This document shows positions 24,935 to 32,951 of a stretch of DNA of 64,000 nucleotides, in pieces. A model generated the notes under the pieces. The model was not told the origin of the DNA. It saw only the letters and a list, made by a program, of their open reading frames with translations, and did no database searches. The DNA is taken from NCBI GenBank assembly GCA_958295515.1, contig CATQGW010000002.1:1-64000 (forward strand), written 5' to 3'. A program made the translations under genes and the position numbers. Positions within the stretch are counted from its first letter, which is position 1, and the number at the start of each line of letters is the position of its first letter. The stretch is from an uncultured Dehalococcoidia bacterium (GTDB lineage Bacteria; Chloroflexota; Dehalococcoidia; Bin125).

Positions 24935-25354
24935 ATGCAAGTCGATTCGCTGATGTTGGCCAACAGCGCCGAGTTGCGAGACGGGCTGCTGTTCCTGCTT
25001 GGCGGCGGCTGGACGCGCTGCTGGCCGGAGCCCGGCCAGCAGTTTCCCTTCGAGCGGGTGATCGTCTCGGCGCTTGCGATTCGCGTTGATTACGCAGAGA
25101 CGAACGAGGAGCACCGCTTCCGCCTCGAAGTGCGCGATGCAGATGAGAGCGTGCTCCAGCCGCAACAGATCGATGGCGGGTTTACCGTCGGTCGCCCTTC
25201 TGATCTTGTCGTGGGCATGAGCCAGGTCGTGCAGGTGGCGGGACCGATGGCCGTCCAAATCCCGTCCCCCGGGATTTTCTCGCTGGTGCTGACGATCGAC
25301 GACAGCGAGGCGAAGCGGATCACGTTCGAAGTGATGGGTGGTCCGCCCGCGTAA
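24935..25354 (+). CDS. DUF6941-like protein of unknown function
   Basis: 139 residues, start chosen after GGAGG. The N-terminus QVDSLMLANSAELRDGLLFL followed by LGGGWTRCW matches, from memory, the DUF6941 family. The rest forms a beta-sandwich (HRFRLEVRDADES, GIFSLVLTIDDSEAKRITFE), a plan often seen in small proteins that bind ligands or coat structures. It is divergent from the toxin gene and alone in its direction here. No biochemical role is known to me. Confidence 0.6.
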   Translation: MQVDSLMLANSAELRDGLLFLLGGGWTRCWPEPGQQFPFERVIVSALAIRVDYAETNEEHRFRLEVRDADESVLQPQQIDGGFTVGRPSDLVVGMSQVVQVAGPMAVQIPSPGIFSLVLTIDDSEAKRITFEVMGGPPA

Positions 25355-25381
25355 CGGTGAATCACCGGCTCACCGACTTGC

Positions 25382-25792
25382 TCAGCGCTCGGCGCCGATG
25401 TCGAACCAGGCGTGGTCGGCGCCCAGGTCATAGCCGGCGGCGTAGCCCTCTTGCCAGGCTTGTTGCTTGAGCGGTTCGAGGCCGCGGATGAGGTCGTTGC
25501 GGCCGGCCAGCGCGCCGGCGATCAGACCGGAGGGGTTGGGCAGGTAGTCGAGCAGCGGCGAGGCGTTGGTGGCCAGCAGGCCGCGCTGGTAGCCGGCGTC
25601 CTCCTGCGCGTCGGCTTCCAGCTGTAGGCGCTGCTCGGTCGCTTCCACCGCCCCCGACCAGCCCGCCTCGTGGGCGGCCTCGAGATCGGCCTGGGTGGGG
25701 CCGCGGTCGAACGCGCCGCTGAGGCCGCCGATCAGGGCGGCGGCGAGCGCGCCTGCGGCGAACGCGGCGAACAGAGCGACGGTGCGGCTCAT
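25382..25792 (-). CDS. Single-pass membrane protein of unknown function (paralogue of neighbour)
   Basis: 136 residues with one N-terminal helix (ALFAAFAAGALAAALIGGL) and an extracytoplasmic helical part. The segment after the helix (RGPTQADLEAAHEAGWSGAV) repeats the same position of the neighbouring protein (SGPTQTDVDAAFQRGAERGA), so the two are diverged duplicates. Gly/Tyr/Ala repeats such as WQEGYAAGYDLGAD resemble the GYxxGxxxG helices of some surface-associated proteins. Its start overlaps the neighbour's stop (ATGA). Function unknown. Confidence 0.6.
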   Translation of the reverse strand: MSRTVALFAAFAAGALAAALIGGLSGAFDRGPTQADLEAAHEAGWSGAVEATEQRLQLEADAQEDAGYQRGLLATNASPLLDYLPNPSGLIAGALAGRNDLIRGLEPLKQQAWQEGYAAGYDLGADHAWFDIGAER

Positions 25793-26253
25793 GGTCGCCC
25801 CGGTATCGCGGTGCTGGGCGGAGGCGCGCCGCGCATCCGCTCCCAGGCCGCGCGATAGCCGGCGCGCCAGCCCTCGTCCCAGGCGGCGGCCAGCTCGCGC
25901 TGCGCCAGCGACTGCGCCTGGTCGTAGGCGGCCTCGTAGGTGAAGCCGTGGCGGAAGCGGTCGATTTCTTCTTCGGAGACGGTGGAGGCGACGCTGCGGC
26001 CGCGCGCGAAGCCGACGGTCTCGCGCCGCGCCAGCTCGGAGGCCCAGTCCGCTTCGGTGGCTGCCGCGCCGCGCTCTGCGCCGCGCTGGAACGCGGCGTC
26101 TACGTCTGTTTGGGTCGGGCCGGACTGGAACAGATCGGTGCCGAAGCCGAGCGCGAGGGTGAGCGCGACGCCGAGCAGGCAAGCGGCGGCGAGCCAGCGG
26201 CGCTTGAGCGTCGCGCGCTGTTCAGGTTCGCGTTCGAGCTCTCGCCACTGCAT
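25789..26253 (-). CDS. Single-pass membrane protein of unknown function (paralogue of neighbour)
   Basis: 154 residues. A basic cytoplasmic N-terminus (LKRRW), one membrane helix (LAAACLLGVALTLALGF) and an external, Ala/Arg/Glu-rich helical part with repeating EGWRAGYRAAWERMRG. It shares the post-membrane GPTQ-D motif with the downstream overlapping gene. The pair follows, on the same strand, the MFS exporter gene with a 13-base gap, so the three may be one operon. Confidence 0.6.
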   Translation of the reverse strand: MQWRELEREPEQRATLKRRWLAAACLLGVALTLALGFGTDLFQSGPTQTDVDAAFQRGAERGAAATEADWASELARRETVGFARGRSVASTVSEEEIDRFRHGFTYEAAYDQAQSLAQRELAAAWDEGWRAGYRAAWERMRGAPPPSTAIPGRP

Positions 26254-26266
26254 CGTCCGCGCCCAC

Positions 26267-27481
26267 TTACGCGCCTGAGGCGGCGAGCGCGGGGTGTGGG
26301 CGCGTCCAGCCCATCGCGCGACCGTAGAGCAGCGTGACCAGCGCGAAGACGGAGAACACGGCTGCCGCCCAGAAGACCATTTCGACGGACAATAGCTGCC
26401 CGACGATGGCCAGAATGGGCCCGGCCACGAAGCCGCCGATATCCCAGGCGAGCTGGAATGTGGCGGTCGCGCCGCCGCGCTGGGTGGGCGCGACGCGATC
26501 GACCGCCAGCGCGAGCAGCCCGGTATGGGCTGCGCCCATGCCCACGCCGGTGAGCAGCCCGGCCGGAATCAGCATCAGCGTCGTGTCGGCCTGAGTGAGA
26601 GTCACGAGTCCGGCGACGGTGGCGATTAGTCCCGGGATGATTACCGGCACCCGTCCGACGATGTCGGAGATACGCCCGGCCATCGGCCGGGTGACCATTG
26701 CGCCGAGCCCGCTGAACAGGAAGAAGAATATGCCGATGCCCTCTGCGCCGCCGAAGTTGCGATTGGGGTCGGCGTCTTCCAGCGAGGGGAGGAAGGCGGC
26801 GGCGACGCTGAATGTGAGCGTGATGCTGAGGAAGACGAACATGGGGAAGACGGCCGGCGGGGGGATGAGGGAGCGCAGGGAGAGCGGCGGCGGGGGCTGT
26901 CCGGAACCGCGAGGTTCGCGCTTCAGGAAGGTCAGGGCGAACGACGCGCCGGCGGTCACGATCGCCACGATCAGCACCGCGTCGAAGCCGCCGAGGTAGG
27001 CGAAGATCAGACCGCCAAGCATGGGGAACACCGTCTGCGAGGCGGAGGTGGACAGCCCGAAGAAGCCCAGCCCCTCGCCGCGCCGCGAGGTGGGGACGAT
27101 CTCGGCGACGAAGGAGCCGGCGGCGGTGGGGTAGGTGCCCATGCCGAGTCCGTGTACGCAGCGCAGGGCGAAGAGCACCCAGATGTCGTTGACGAAGATC
27201 ATCAGCGCGAACGAGCCGATGAAGGTGAGCAGGCCGATGCGCATCAGCAGGATGCGCTTGCCGCCGTCGCTCCAGCGCCCGACGAAGGGACGGAGGAAGA
27301 TCGGGATGAGGCTGTAGCCGCCGACCACGAGACCGATCTCGAGGGCGCTCGCGCCGCGCCCGACGAGCTCGCTGGGCAAGGCGGTGGTGAGGTAGAAGAA
27401 GCAGGCGAAGAAGGAGAAGGTGCCGAACAGGGCGAGCAGATACTGCGCAGACCAGAGCTGCGGCCGCGCGGCGCGCAGCAC
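26267..27481 (-). CDS. Major facilitator superfamily transporter
   Basis: About 404 residues with 12 membrane helices. The MFS loop-2 signature appears as RPFVGRWSDGGKRILLM after helix 2 and repeats, in reduced form, after helix 8 (RPMAGRISDIVGRVPVI). The profile resembles drug or metabolite exporters. The start is uncertain: GTG 27481 gives a normal MFS N-terminus, while the open frame extends further upstream into the DUF3090 gene. It continues into the two small membrane proteins downstream. Substrate unknown. Confidence 0.83.
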   Translation of the reverse strand: MLRAARPQLWSAQYLLALFGTFSFFACFFYLTTALPSELVGRGASALEIGLVVGGYSLIPIFLRPFVGRWSDGGKRILLMRIGLLTFIGSFALMIFVNDIWVLFALRCVHGLGMGTYPTAAGSFVAEIVPTSRRGEGLGFFGLSTSASQTVFPMLGGLIFAYLGGFDAVLIVAIVTAGASFALTFLKREPRGSGQPPPPLSLRSLIPPPAVFPMFVFLSITLTFSVAAAFLPSLEDADPNRNFGGAEGIGIFFFLFSGLGAMVTRPMAGRISDIVGRVPVIIPGLIATVAGLVTLTQADTTLMLIPAGLLTGVGMGAAHTGLLALAVDRVAPTQRGGATATFQLAWDIGGFVAGPILAIVGQLLSVEMVFWAAAVFSVFALVTLLYGRAMGWTRPHPALAASGA

Positions 27482-27567
27482 CAGCTCGGCGGCGCGGAGC
27501 GCGACACGCTGGGGCGCGGAGCGGGCCGTCCAGCCGGCGTGTGTGAGTGGTGCGGGGGCGGGAACGA

Positions 27568-28107
27568 TCAGAACTCCGGCGGGCCGATGCCCGCCAGCGC
27601 GCCGTCGCCGTGGCCGTTGGTCTGGGGGCAGAGATGCTCGTCGCCCTCCAGCGGCTGCTTGCAGAGCGGGCAGGTGGGACGCCCACCGGCGACGGCCTGC
27701 TCGGCCTGCACGGTGAAGCCGCGGGCGATCGCGCGGCTGAAATCGACGCGCAGCGTGGGCTGCTCGGTGTCCACCTCGATATCGGTGGCGAAGAGCGTGA
27801 GGGTGTGCGCGTCCTCGTCGTAGCCCAGCGCGATGCGCCCGGCCTGAAACTCGTGCGTCGGCTGGTCGGGGAAGGGGACGAGCGAGGGTGCGCCGGGCCG
27901 CCGCCGCTCGCCCTCGCGGCGGTAGCGCGCGAGGATCTGCTGCACCGCGGTGGCCAGCGAGTTGACCTGTTCCTTTTCGCACCAGATCGCGGCGGTGACC
28001 TGGCCGGCGCTGACGCGCAAGCGAAAGCGGCGCTGGCCCGGTTCGCCGATTGCTTCGGCTTCCAGCGCCGTCGCTGCGCCCAGATCCCATTCGGCTGAGG
28101 AGGACAT
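27568..28107 (-). CDS. DUF3090 family protein with C-terminal zinc-ribbon motif
   Basis: 179 residues. The N-terminal two thirds (GEPGQRRFRLRVSAGQVTAA, WCEKEQVNSLATAVQQIL) fit DUF3090, a family found mainly in actinobacteria and Chloroflexota, often next to phosphoglycerate-mutase-like or kinase genes. The tail carries CPLCKQPLEGDEHLC, a likely zinc site, then a Gly-rich end. Its TGA stop abuts the MFS gene. Function not established. Confidence 0.78.
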   Translation of the reverse strand: MSSSAEWDLGAATALEAEAIGEPGQRRFRLRVSAGQVTAAIWCEKEQVNSLATAVQQILARYRREGERRRPGAPSLVPFPDQPTHEFQAGRIALGYDEDAHTLTLFATDIEVDTEQPTLRVDFSRAIARGFTVQAEQAVAGGRPTCPLCKQPLEGDEHLCPQTNGHGDGALAGIGPPEF

Positions 28108-28210
28108 GCGCAGAGTCTATATCCACCGCCGATCTCGGCTGCGCGCGGAGGCGTAGGATGGGGACGCAGCGCGCCGTCCGAGGCGAACGGCGGTGGAACA
28201 GGAGCGGCTG

Positions 28211-28678
28211 ATGGCAGTCGAGGTTGGACAGCAAGCGCCCGATTTCACGCTGATGGACGGCGATCGCCAGGAGCACCGGCTCGGCGACTACCGCGGCCAG
28301 ACGGTCGTTGTGGCCTGGTACGTGCTGGCCTTCACCGGCGGTTGAACGAACGAATTGAGCCGCTTCCAGGAACTCCACTCGGAGTTCGAAGCGGCCGGCG
28401 CCCAGGTGCTGGGCCTCAGTGTGGACTCGCCCTTTGCAGCCGGTGCGTACGCGCGCGAACTCGGGCTCAGCTTTCCGCTGCTGGGCGATTTCCCGTGGGG
28501 CAAGACGGGCAAGGTCTGGGGCATCCTCAACGAGGAGCGGGGGATCACGGCGCGGATGACATATGTGATCGACGCCGAGGGCGTGGTGCGGCACATCGTC
28601 GACGCGCCGCGCGATTTCGCGCTGCACGCCGAGGAATCGCTGGCGCAGGCGCAAGCGCTGGCAGTGGATAACGACTAG
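28211..28678 (+). CDS. Bcp/AhpC-type peroxiredoxin, probable selenoprotein with TGA at the peroxidatic Cys codon
   Basis: From ATG 28211 (AGGAG 6 bases upstream) the frame reads APDFTLMDGDRQEHRLGDYR and VVVAWYVLAFTGG, then TGA at 28343-28345, then TNELSRFQELHSEF and a complete peroxiredoxin to TAG 28678. The TGA (codon 45) falls exactly where FTxxCTxE proteins have their peroxidatic cysteine. Bypassed, the product is 155 residues, a normal size, with no other cysteine, so it would be a 1-Sec enzyme. It would reduce peroxides in the cytoplasm. A long hairpin follows the TGA. Undisturbed coding over 110 codons argues against decay. Confidence 0.85.
28359..28395 (+). promoter_or_regulatory. Candidate SECIS hairpin behind the peroxiredoxin TGA
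   Basis: GCCGCTTC (28359-28366) pairs with GAAGCGGC (28388-28395), and inside it GAACTCC (28370-28376) pairs with GGAGTTC (28381-28387). A 3-base bulge (CAG) lies on the 5' side and the apical loop is ACTC. The 15-pair stem begins 13 bases after the TGA and the loop 31 bases after it, within the bacterial SECIS range. The loop lacks the usual early G, so this element is less canonical than the rhodanese one. Confidence 0.5.
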
Positions 28679-28818
28679 TGGTGGGTAAAGCGGGGTAAAA
28701 CCCGGTTGCGATCAGCGGGGCGGTGTTCGACGATAAAACACATCAGCCGCCGTTCTGCCGAATCGGGCGCGGCGGGCTGGTCCTCCCGTGGCGGGGATGG
28801 GGCTTTCGGAGTCCCGCG

Positions 28819-29091
28819 ATGGTCACCAAGGTTTCCGAAGAGCGCTGTGTGCATAACTGGGTGCTGGCTTCGCCGAGCGGCTCGACCAGCCCCGGCGAGT
28901 GCGCGAAGTGCGGCGAGCGGCGCCGCTTCGCCAATTCCTTCCCGGAGCTCGAGCGCACGAACAACTCGGATCTGTTCAGCAGTCCCGGTCGGCGCGGCCG
29001 AGGCGGGGTCGAGGCCTACGTCGAGAGCAGCGACATCGACATCGAAGTCGCGCTCAACTCGATGCGCGGCCCGCGCGGCAGCTTCCGCTAG
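28819..29091 (+). CDS. Small putative zinc-binding protein
   Basis: 90 residues from ATG 28819. Cys/His residues are arranged as RCVHNW, then CAKCGERRRFANSFPELERT: C-x-H ... C-x2-C, a compact treble-clef or ribbon-like site. The Arg/Phe-rich CG-RRRF-NSF segment is a recurring small-protein motif in Chloroflexota as far as I recall. The C-terminal third is Gly/Arg-rich and acidic. It lies between the peroxiredoxin and another zinc-ribbon protein. Function unknown. Confidence 0.6.
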   Translation: MVTKVSEERCVHNWVLASPSGSTSPGECAKCGERRRFANSFPELERTNNSDLFSSPGRRGRGGVEAYVESSDIDIEVALNSMRGPRGSFR

Positions 29092-29162
29092 CCCACGGTG
29101 CCTTTCGCTGGCGCACGGCGGTTTCCGCTAGCGCGGGGCGGCGCGGTCGCTAGACTGCCCGA

Positions 29163-29453
29163 GTGAGCACATCGCAGGGCGGCAACGCCGATCTCGCCAG
29201 CTACAAGGTCCACACCGTTCCCTTCGAGGAGTGGCTGGATGTGGACACGCTGCTGCACCGCAGCTCGGTGACCAGCGGGGAGTTCGACTACGTGCTGCGC
29301 CCGCTCTGTCCGGAGTGCGGGCAGGAGTGCGAGCTGGAGTACGACGTGATCGCGGAGGGCAGCGAGGTGATCGCGGCGCTGATGTGTCATGTCTGTCAGG
29401 AACTCTGGGAGGCGGCAGAGCCGCCGGATGAGGCAGCGGGCGGGACGCGCTAG
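29163..29453 (+). CDS. Small zinc-ribbon protein
   Basis: 96 residues from GTG 29163. A four-cysteine site is formed by CPECGQEC and, 20 residues on, CHVC. The N-terminal segment (YKVHTVPFEEWLDVDTLLHR) is amphipathic and the C-terminus acidic. It precedes the MoaD/ThiS-like gene by about 57 bases on the same strand, so the two may be co-transcribed. No family name recognised. Confidence 0.6.
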   Translation: MSTSQGGNADLASYKVHTVPFEEWLDVDTLLHRSSVTSGEFDYVLRPLCPECGQECELEYDVIAEGSEVIAALMCHVCQELWEAAEPPDEAAGGTR

Positions 29454-29509
29454 GCTCGCAGCAGCCGGGACAGACGCAGTTCGAGCAACAGAGAGCGAAG
29501 CGGGAGCAG

Positions 29510-29785
29510 ATGAGCATCGTTGTGCGGATTCCGACGCCGTTGCGGGGGCTGACGAGCGACCAGGACGTAGTGGACGGCGCGGGCGCGTCGCTGGGTGAGT
29601 TGGTTGCCGACCTTGAAGCGCGCTATCCCGGCATGGCCGAGCGGTTGATCGACGAGGGCGGGGAACTGCGGCGCTTTGTGAATGTCTTCATCAACGGCGA
29701 GGATGTGCGTTTCCTCGATGGGATGGCGACGGTGATCGGCGACGGCGACGAGGTGAGCATCGTGCCGGCGGTTGCGGGGGGCTGA
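29510..29785 (+). CDS. MoaD/ThiS family ubiquitin-like sulfur carrier
   Basis: 91 residues with a beta-grasp plan (SIVVRIPTPLRGLT, LGELVADLEARYPGM, FVNVFINGEDVRFL, GDEVSIVPAVAGG) ending in the double glycine that is activated as an adenylate and thiocarboxylated by an E1-like enzyme. Such carriers give sulfur to molybdopterin, thiamine, cysteine or thiolated tRNA. No E1 partner (MoeB/ThiF) is in the window. A rhodanese, as encoded 9 kb away, is a possible sulfur donor, but that link is speculative. Confidence 0.88.
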   Translation: MSIVVRIPTPLRGLTSDQDVVDGAGASLGELVADLEARYPGMAERLIDEGGELRRFVNVFINGEDVRFLDGMATVIGDGDEVSIVPAVAGG

Positions 29786-29825
29786 GGGTCGGTTGTCGGG
29801 TGTATTCCGGTCATTCTTGTCACAT

Positions 29826-30150
29826 TTGTCCGTCATTCCCGCCACCATTTGTCCGTCATTCCCGCCACCATTTGTCCGTCATTCCCGCCACCGAGCGGGA
29901 ATCTCGTCGCGGGGCTTCGGAGGTTGGACGGGGAGATTCCCGCTCGGGGGCGGGAATGACGGAAGAGTGGAGGTAGGAATGACGAAAGAGTGGAGGTAGG
30001 AATGACGGAAGAGTGGAGGTGGGATGGCGGAAATGGGGAGGCAGGGATGACGGATGTGCGAGCGCGGGCATGGCGAGGGTGTGAGTGCGGGTATGGCAGG
30101 AGTGCGAGTGCGGGTATGGCGGGAGTGCGAGCGCGGGTATGACAGGGGTG
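29826..30150. repeat. Dense palindromic and tandem repeat cluster
   Basis: The 400-base gap holds no gene. It contains three GTCATTCCCGCCAC units in tandem (about 29832-29890), an inverted repeat (29881-29902), an ATTCCC-N10-GGGAAT palindrome (29936-29957), several ~22-base direct repeats ending GGAATGACG (29950-30010) and loose tandem copies of GCGGGTATGGC (30060-30145). It is the richest repeat patch in the window and separates the moaD-like gene from the binding-protein gene. Confidence 0.75.
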
Positions 30151-30187
30151 GTACTAGCCTGTGTGAGCCAGCTGTGGACCGGAAGGG

Positions 30188-31444
30188 GTGACGGTCGTGC
30201 CGAACTTTAAGAACTTCAAGATTCTCGCGGCGTTTTTGGCGGGCTTTGGGGTGGCGGCGGCGGTGATTGGGGCGCTTGCCGTGGCGGCGCTTCCGGAGCC
30301 GGAGGTGCGCGTGCAGGCGCGGCGGCTGGACGATGGGCGGGTTGAGGTGGCGGTGCAGCACCGCGTCGGTCCGGAGCAGCAGTGGGGCGAGCGGACCCGC
30401 CCGGAGCGGCGCTTTGTGCCGGCCGACGCGGAGGTGGGGCGCTGGCTGAGCAGCAGCGCGGCGGCGGCGCAGACGGGGCTTGAGCCTGAGCTGTACTGCC
30501 TGGTCACGCACGAGCACCCGGGAGACGAATCGTTCGGGAACGTGATCCGCCAGGCGGCCTCGCAGCAACGCTGGGCGAGCGGTCAGAACGTGAATGTGCA
30601 GGTGCATGGCAGCCCCGATGCGGCCGAGCAGTCGGAGCTGGTACGGCAATGCGTGGCCGACGGCGCGGCCGCGGTGGGCGTCACGCTGGCGAACCCCGAT
30701 GGGGTTGAGGCGGCGATTCGGGACGCGCTTGATGCGGGCGTCATCGTCACCACATTCAACTCCGGGGTGCGCGATTTCAAGCGGGTCGGCTCGCTGCGGC
30801 ACGTGGGACTGGACGAGCTGGAGGCGGGCCGCGAGGCGGCCGAGCAGTTTGTCGCGGCGGGCGTGACCGGCGCGGCGCTCTGCGTAATCCACGAAGAGCG
30901 CAACGTGGGGCTGGAAGAACGCTGCGAGGGGTTTGAGGCGGCGTATCCGGGAACGGTGGAGCGTCTGCGCGTCCACGCCAGCGGCGTCGGCGATGTGGCC
31001 GCCACGGTGGCGGCGATCGAGGCGCGCCTGCGGGCTGACGATGGGGCGGGGTTCGCCGCGGTGCTGACGCTGAACGACCGGATCAGCGGCGCGGCGTTGC
31101 AGGCGATCAAGGCGACCGGCTCGAAGGCGGCGCTGGCCACCTTCGATCACAACATCGAGACGCTGCAATCGATTCTCGATGGGGAGATCATCTTCGCGAT
31201 CGACAGCGCGGTGTTCGTTCAGGCTTGGCTGACGCTGTCCTCGATGCGCCATTTCGCCGTCTCCAGGCCGCGGCTGGCGGGGATTGACTTCGGCATCGAG
31301 GACCCGGCAGAGATCGATAGCGTGATTGGCGTGCTGCCGATTCTGCTTCATCCGCGCATTCGCACGGCGGAGAATGCGAGCAGCATGCTGCGCGTGCGGC
31401 AGGTGCTGCGCGAGCGGTTCTCGCAGCAGTCCGACGACCGCTAG
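30188..31444 (+). CDS. Periplasmic sugar-type substrate-binding protein (Peripla_BP family)
   Basis: 418 residues from GTG 30188 (a second in-frame GTG lies at 30197). One N-terminal helix (ILAAFLAGFGVAAAVIGALA) anchors or exports it, without a lipobox cysteine. A region rich in Arg/Glu is followed by a RbsB/LacI-like ligand domain (SFGNVIRQAASQQ, DGAAAVGVTLANPDGVEAAI, VIVTTFNSG, NDRISGAALQAIKATG, FDHNIETLQSILDGEIIFAI). These proteins feed sugar ABC importers or act as sensors. No permease or ATPase is adjacent, so it may be an orphan receptor. Confidence 0.75.
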   Translation: MTVVPNFKNFKILAAFLAGFGVAAAVIGALAVAALPEPEVRVQARRLDDGRVEVAVQHRVGPEQQWGERTRPERRFVPADAEVGRWLSSSAAAAQTGLEPELYCLVTHEHPGDESFGNVIRQAASQQRWASGQNVNVQVHGSPDAAEQSELVRQCVADGAAAVGVTLANPDGVEAAIRDALDAGVIVTTFNSGVRDFKRVGSLRHVGLDELEAGREAAEQFVAAGVTGAALCVIHEERNVGLEERCEGFEAAYPGTVERLRVHASGVGDVAATVAAIEARLRADDGAGFAAVLTLNDRISGAALQAIKATGSKAALATFDHNIETLQSILDGEIIFAIDSAVFVQAWLTLSSMRHFAVSRPRLAGIDFGIEDPAEIDSVIGVLPILLHPRIRTAENASSMLRVRQVLRERFSQQSDDR

Positions 31445-31464
31445 AGGGGTACCAGGATCGGCAT

Positions 31465-32250
31465 ATGACGCTGCGAATTGAACGCGAAGGCAAGATCGCC
31501 GTTGCGACGCTCGATCGTCCCGAGCGGATGAACGCGATCTCGCCGGAGATGGGACGGGAACTCGACACGTTCTGGCGGGAGTTCGACGCGGACGACGACC
31601 TGCACGTGGCGATCCTGACCGGCGCGGGCCGGGCGTTCTGCGCGGGGCGCGATCTGGTGCGCGATTCGGCGCACGATGACGAACGGGCGCGGGCGCGCCG
31701 CAGCACGGACGACGCGGCGGGTCTGGGCTCGTGGGGACCGACCTCGACGAACAAGCCGGTGATCGCGGCGATCAACGGCTGGTGCCTGGCGGGCGGCTTC
31801 GCGCTGGCGCTGTCGTGCGATATTCGGATCATGGCGGAGGGCGCGCGGATTGGCAGCATGGCGCCCAAACGCGGGCTGCTGCCGGGCGGCGGGCAGGTGC
31901 AGCGGCTGGCGCGCTATGTGCCGTTCGGGGTCGCGCTGGAAATCCTGCTGCGCGCCAGTCATGTGGATGCGCAGGAGGCGTGGCGGATTGGTCTGGCGAA
32001 CGCGGTGACGAGCGCGGAGGAGCTGCTGCCGACTGCGCGCGCGTGGGCGGAGGAGATCGCGTCGAACGCGCCGCTGGCGGTGCGCGCGGCCAAGCAGGCC
32101 GCCTACGAGGGCGCGCTGGCGCCGTCGGGCTTCGCCGACGGGATGGCGCTGGAGAGCCGCCTCTACTCGGAGATCATGGAGACGGCGGACGCGCGCGAGG
32201 GCACGACGGCGTTCGCGGAGAAGCGCGAGGCGCAGTTCACGGGGCGCTGA
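31465..32250 (+). CDS. Enoyl-CoA hydratase/isomerase (crotonase) family protein
   Basis: 261 residues. Crotonase landmarks are VATLDRPERMNAIS, the first oxyanion loop AFCAGRDLV, the NGWCLAGGFALALSCDIRIM stretch and the MAPKRGLLPGGGQVQRLARY region. The usual paired catalytic glutamates are not both obvious, so isomerase, hydratase or another crotonase reaction is possible. It overlaps the 3' end of the convergent hydrolase gene by 14 bases. Likely part of acyl-CoA breakdown, in keeping with the CoA-transferases nearby. Confidence 0.88.
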   Translation: MTLRIEREGKIAVATLDRPERMNAISPEMGRELDTFWREFDADDDLHVAILTGAGRAFCAGRDLVRDSAHDDERARARRSTDDAAGLGSWGPTSTNKPVIAAINGWCLAGGFALALSCDIRIMAEGARIGSMAPKRGLLPGGGQVQRLARYVPFGVALEILLRASHVDAQEAWRIGLANAVTSAEELLPTARAWAEEIASNAPLAVRAAKQAAYEGALAPSGFADGMALESRLYSEIMETADAREGTTAFAEKREAQFTGR

Positions 32251-32869
32251 CGGGCGGCAGCACGGCGTCGATCCACTCGGTGAGGATGTCCCACAGCTGA
32301 TCGCGCTGCTGGCGCAGCGAGTGGGTGGCGTCGGGCAAGATGCGCAGCGCTTTGGGCTGCGACGCCTGGGCGTACACCCATTCGGAGAGGCGGGGCGGCA
32401 GCCGCCAGTCGGCCGCCCCGTGGATCAGCAGCAGCGGACGAGGCGGCAGGCGCTCGAGGTCGGCAAGCTCGATTCCCGCGGTTTGGGTGGAGAGCGCGGC
32501 GGCGGCGCAGGCATGCTCGGAGCGGGCGGCGGCGCGGATCACGATCGCGCCGCCGTAGGAGTGGCCGATCAGCGCGACGGGCGCGGCGCCCGCTTCGGCC
32601 AGCCAGTCGATTCCCGCCAGCACATCGTCGGTGCCGGCGTCGATTGGGCCGGGCGAGGTTTTGATCCGAAAGTCGAGCCGCAGCGCGCCGATTCCCAGCG
32701 GTGGCAGATGCTCCGCGAGATCGCCGTAGATGCCGTTGGCGGGCCCGTCGAAGCCGCCGTCGAAGCCGCCCACGCAGAGGATGGAGCCGCGCGCCGCCGA
32801 CTGCGGGGGATGCCAGAGCGCGTCAATCGGCCCCGCCGCCGATGCAATCCGAATCGTTTCGTCCGTCAT
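32237..32869 (-). CDS. Alpha/beta hydrolase
   Basis: 210 residues from ATG 32869. The nucleophile elbow GHSYGGA, the acid strand LLLIHGAADWRLPP and the late histidine in DATHSL give the Ser-Asp-His triad of the fold. GFDGGFDGPANGIYGDLAEH forms the early oxyanion region. It resembles small dienelactone-hydrolase-like or alpha/beta serine hydrolases. It is convergent with the crotonase gene and divergent from the amidase pair. Substrate unknown. Confidence 0.82.
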   Translation of the reverse strand: MTDETIRIASAAGPIDALWHPPQSAARGSILCVGGFDGGFDGPANGIYGDLAEHLPPLGIGALRLDFRIKTSPGPIDAGTDDVLAGIDWLAEAGAAPVALIGHSYGGAIVIRAAARSEHACAAAALSTQTAGIELADLERLPPRPLLLIHGAADWRLPPRLSEWVYAQASQPKALRILPDATHSLRQQRDQLWDILTEWIDAVLPPVSAP

Positions 32870-32951
32870 TGTCGGACAGGGTACGACCGGCTCGCTGCTC
32901 ACTCGGTACCCTCATCCCGCCGACCAAGCCGCAGCATGTGAGGACGCCACG

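Noticed and set aside
26267-28654. 795-codon fused transporter on the minus strand
   Set aside because: The N-terminal half overlaps the DUF3090 and peroxiredoxin genes in other frames; only the MFS part has protein-like features.
29826-30150. CRISPR array
   Set aside because: Repeats are short, degenerate and lack regular spacers; no cas genes are nearby.
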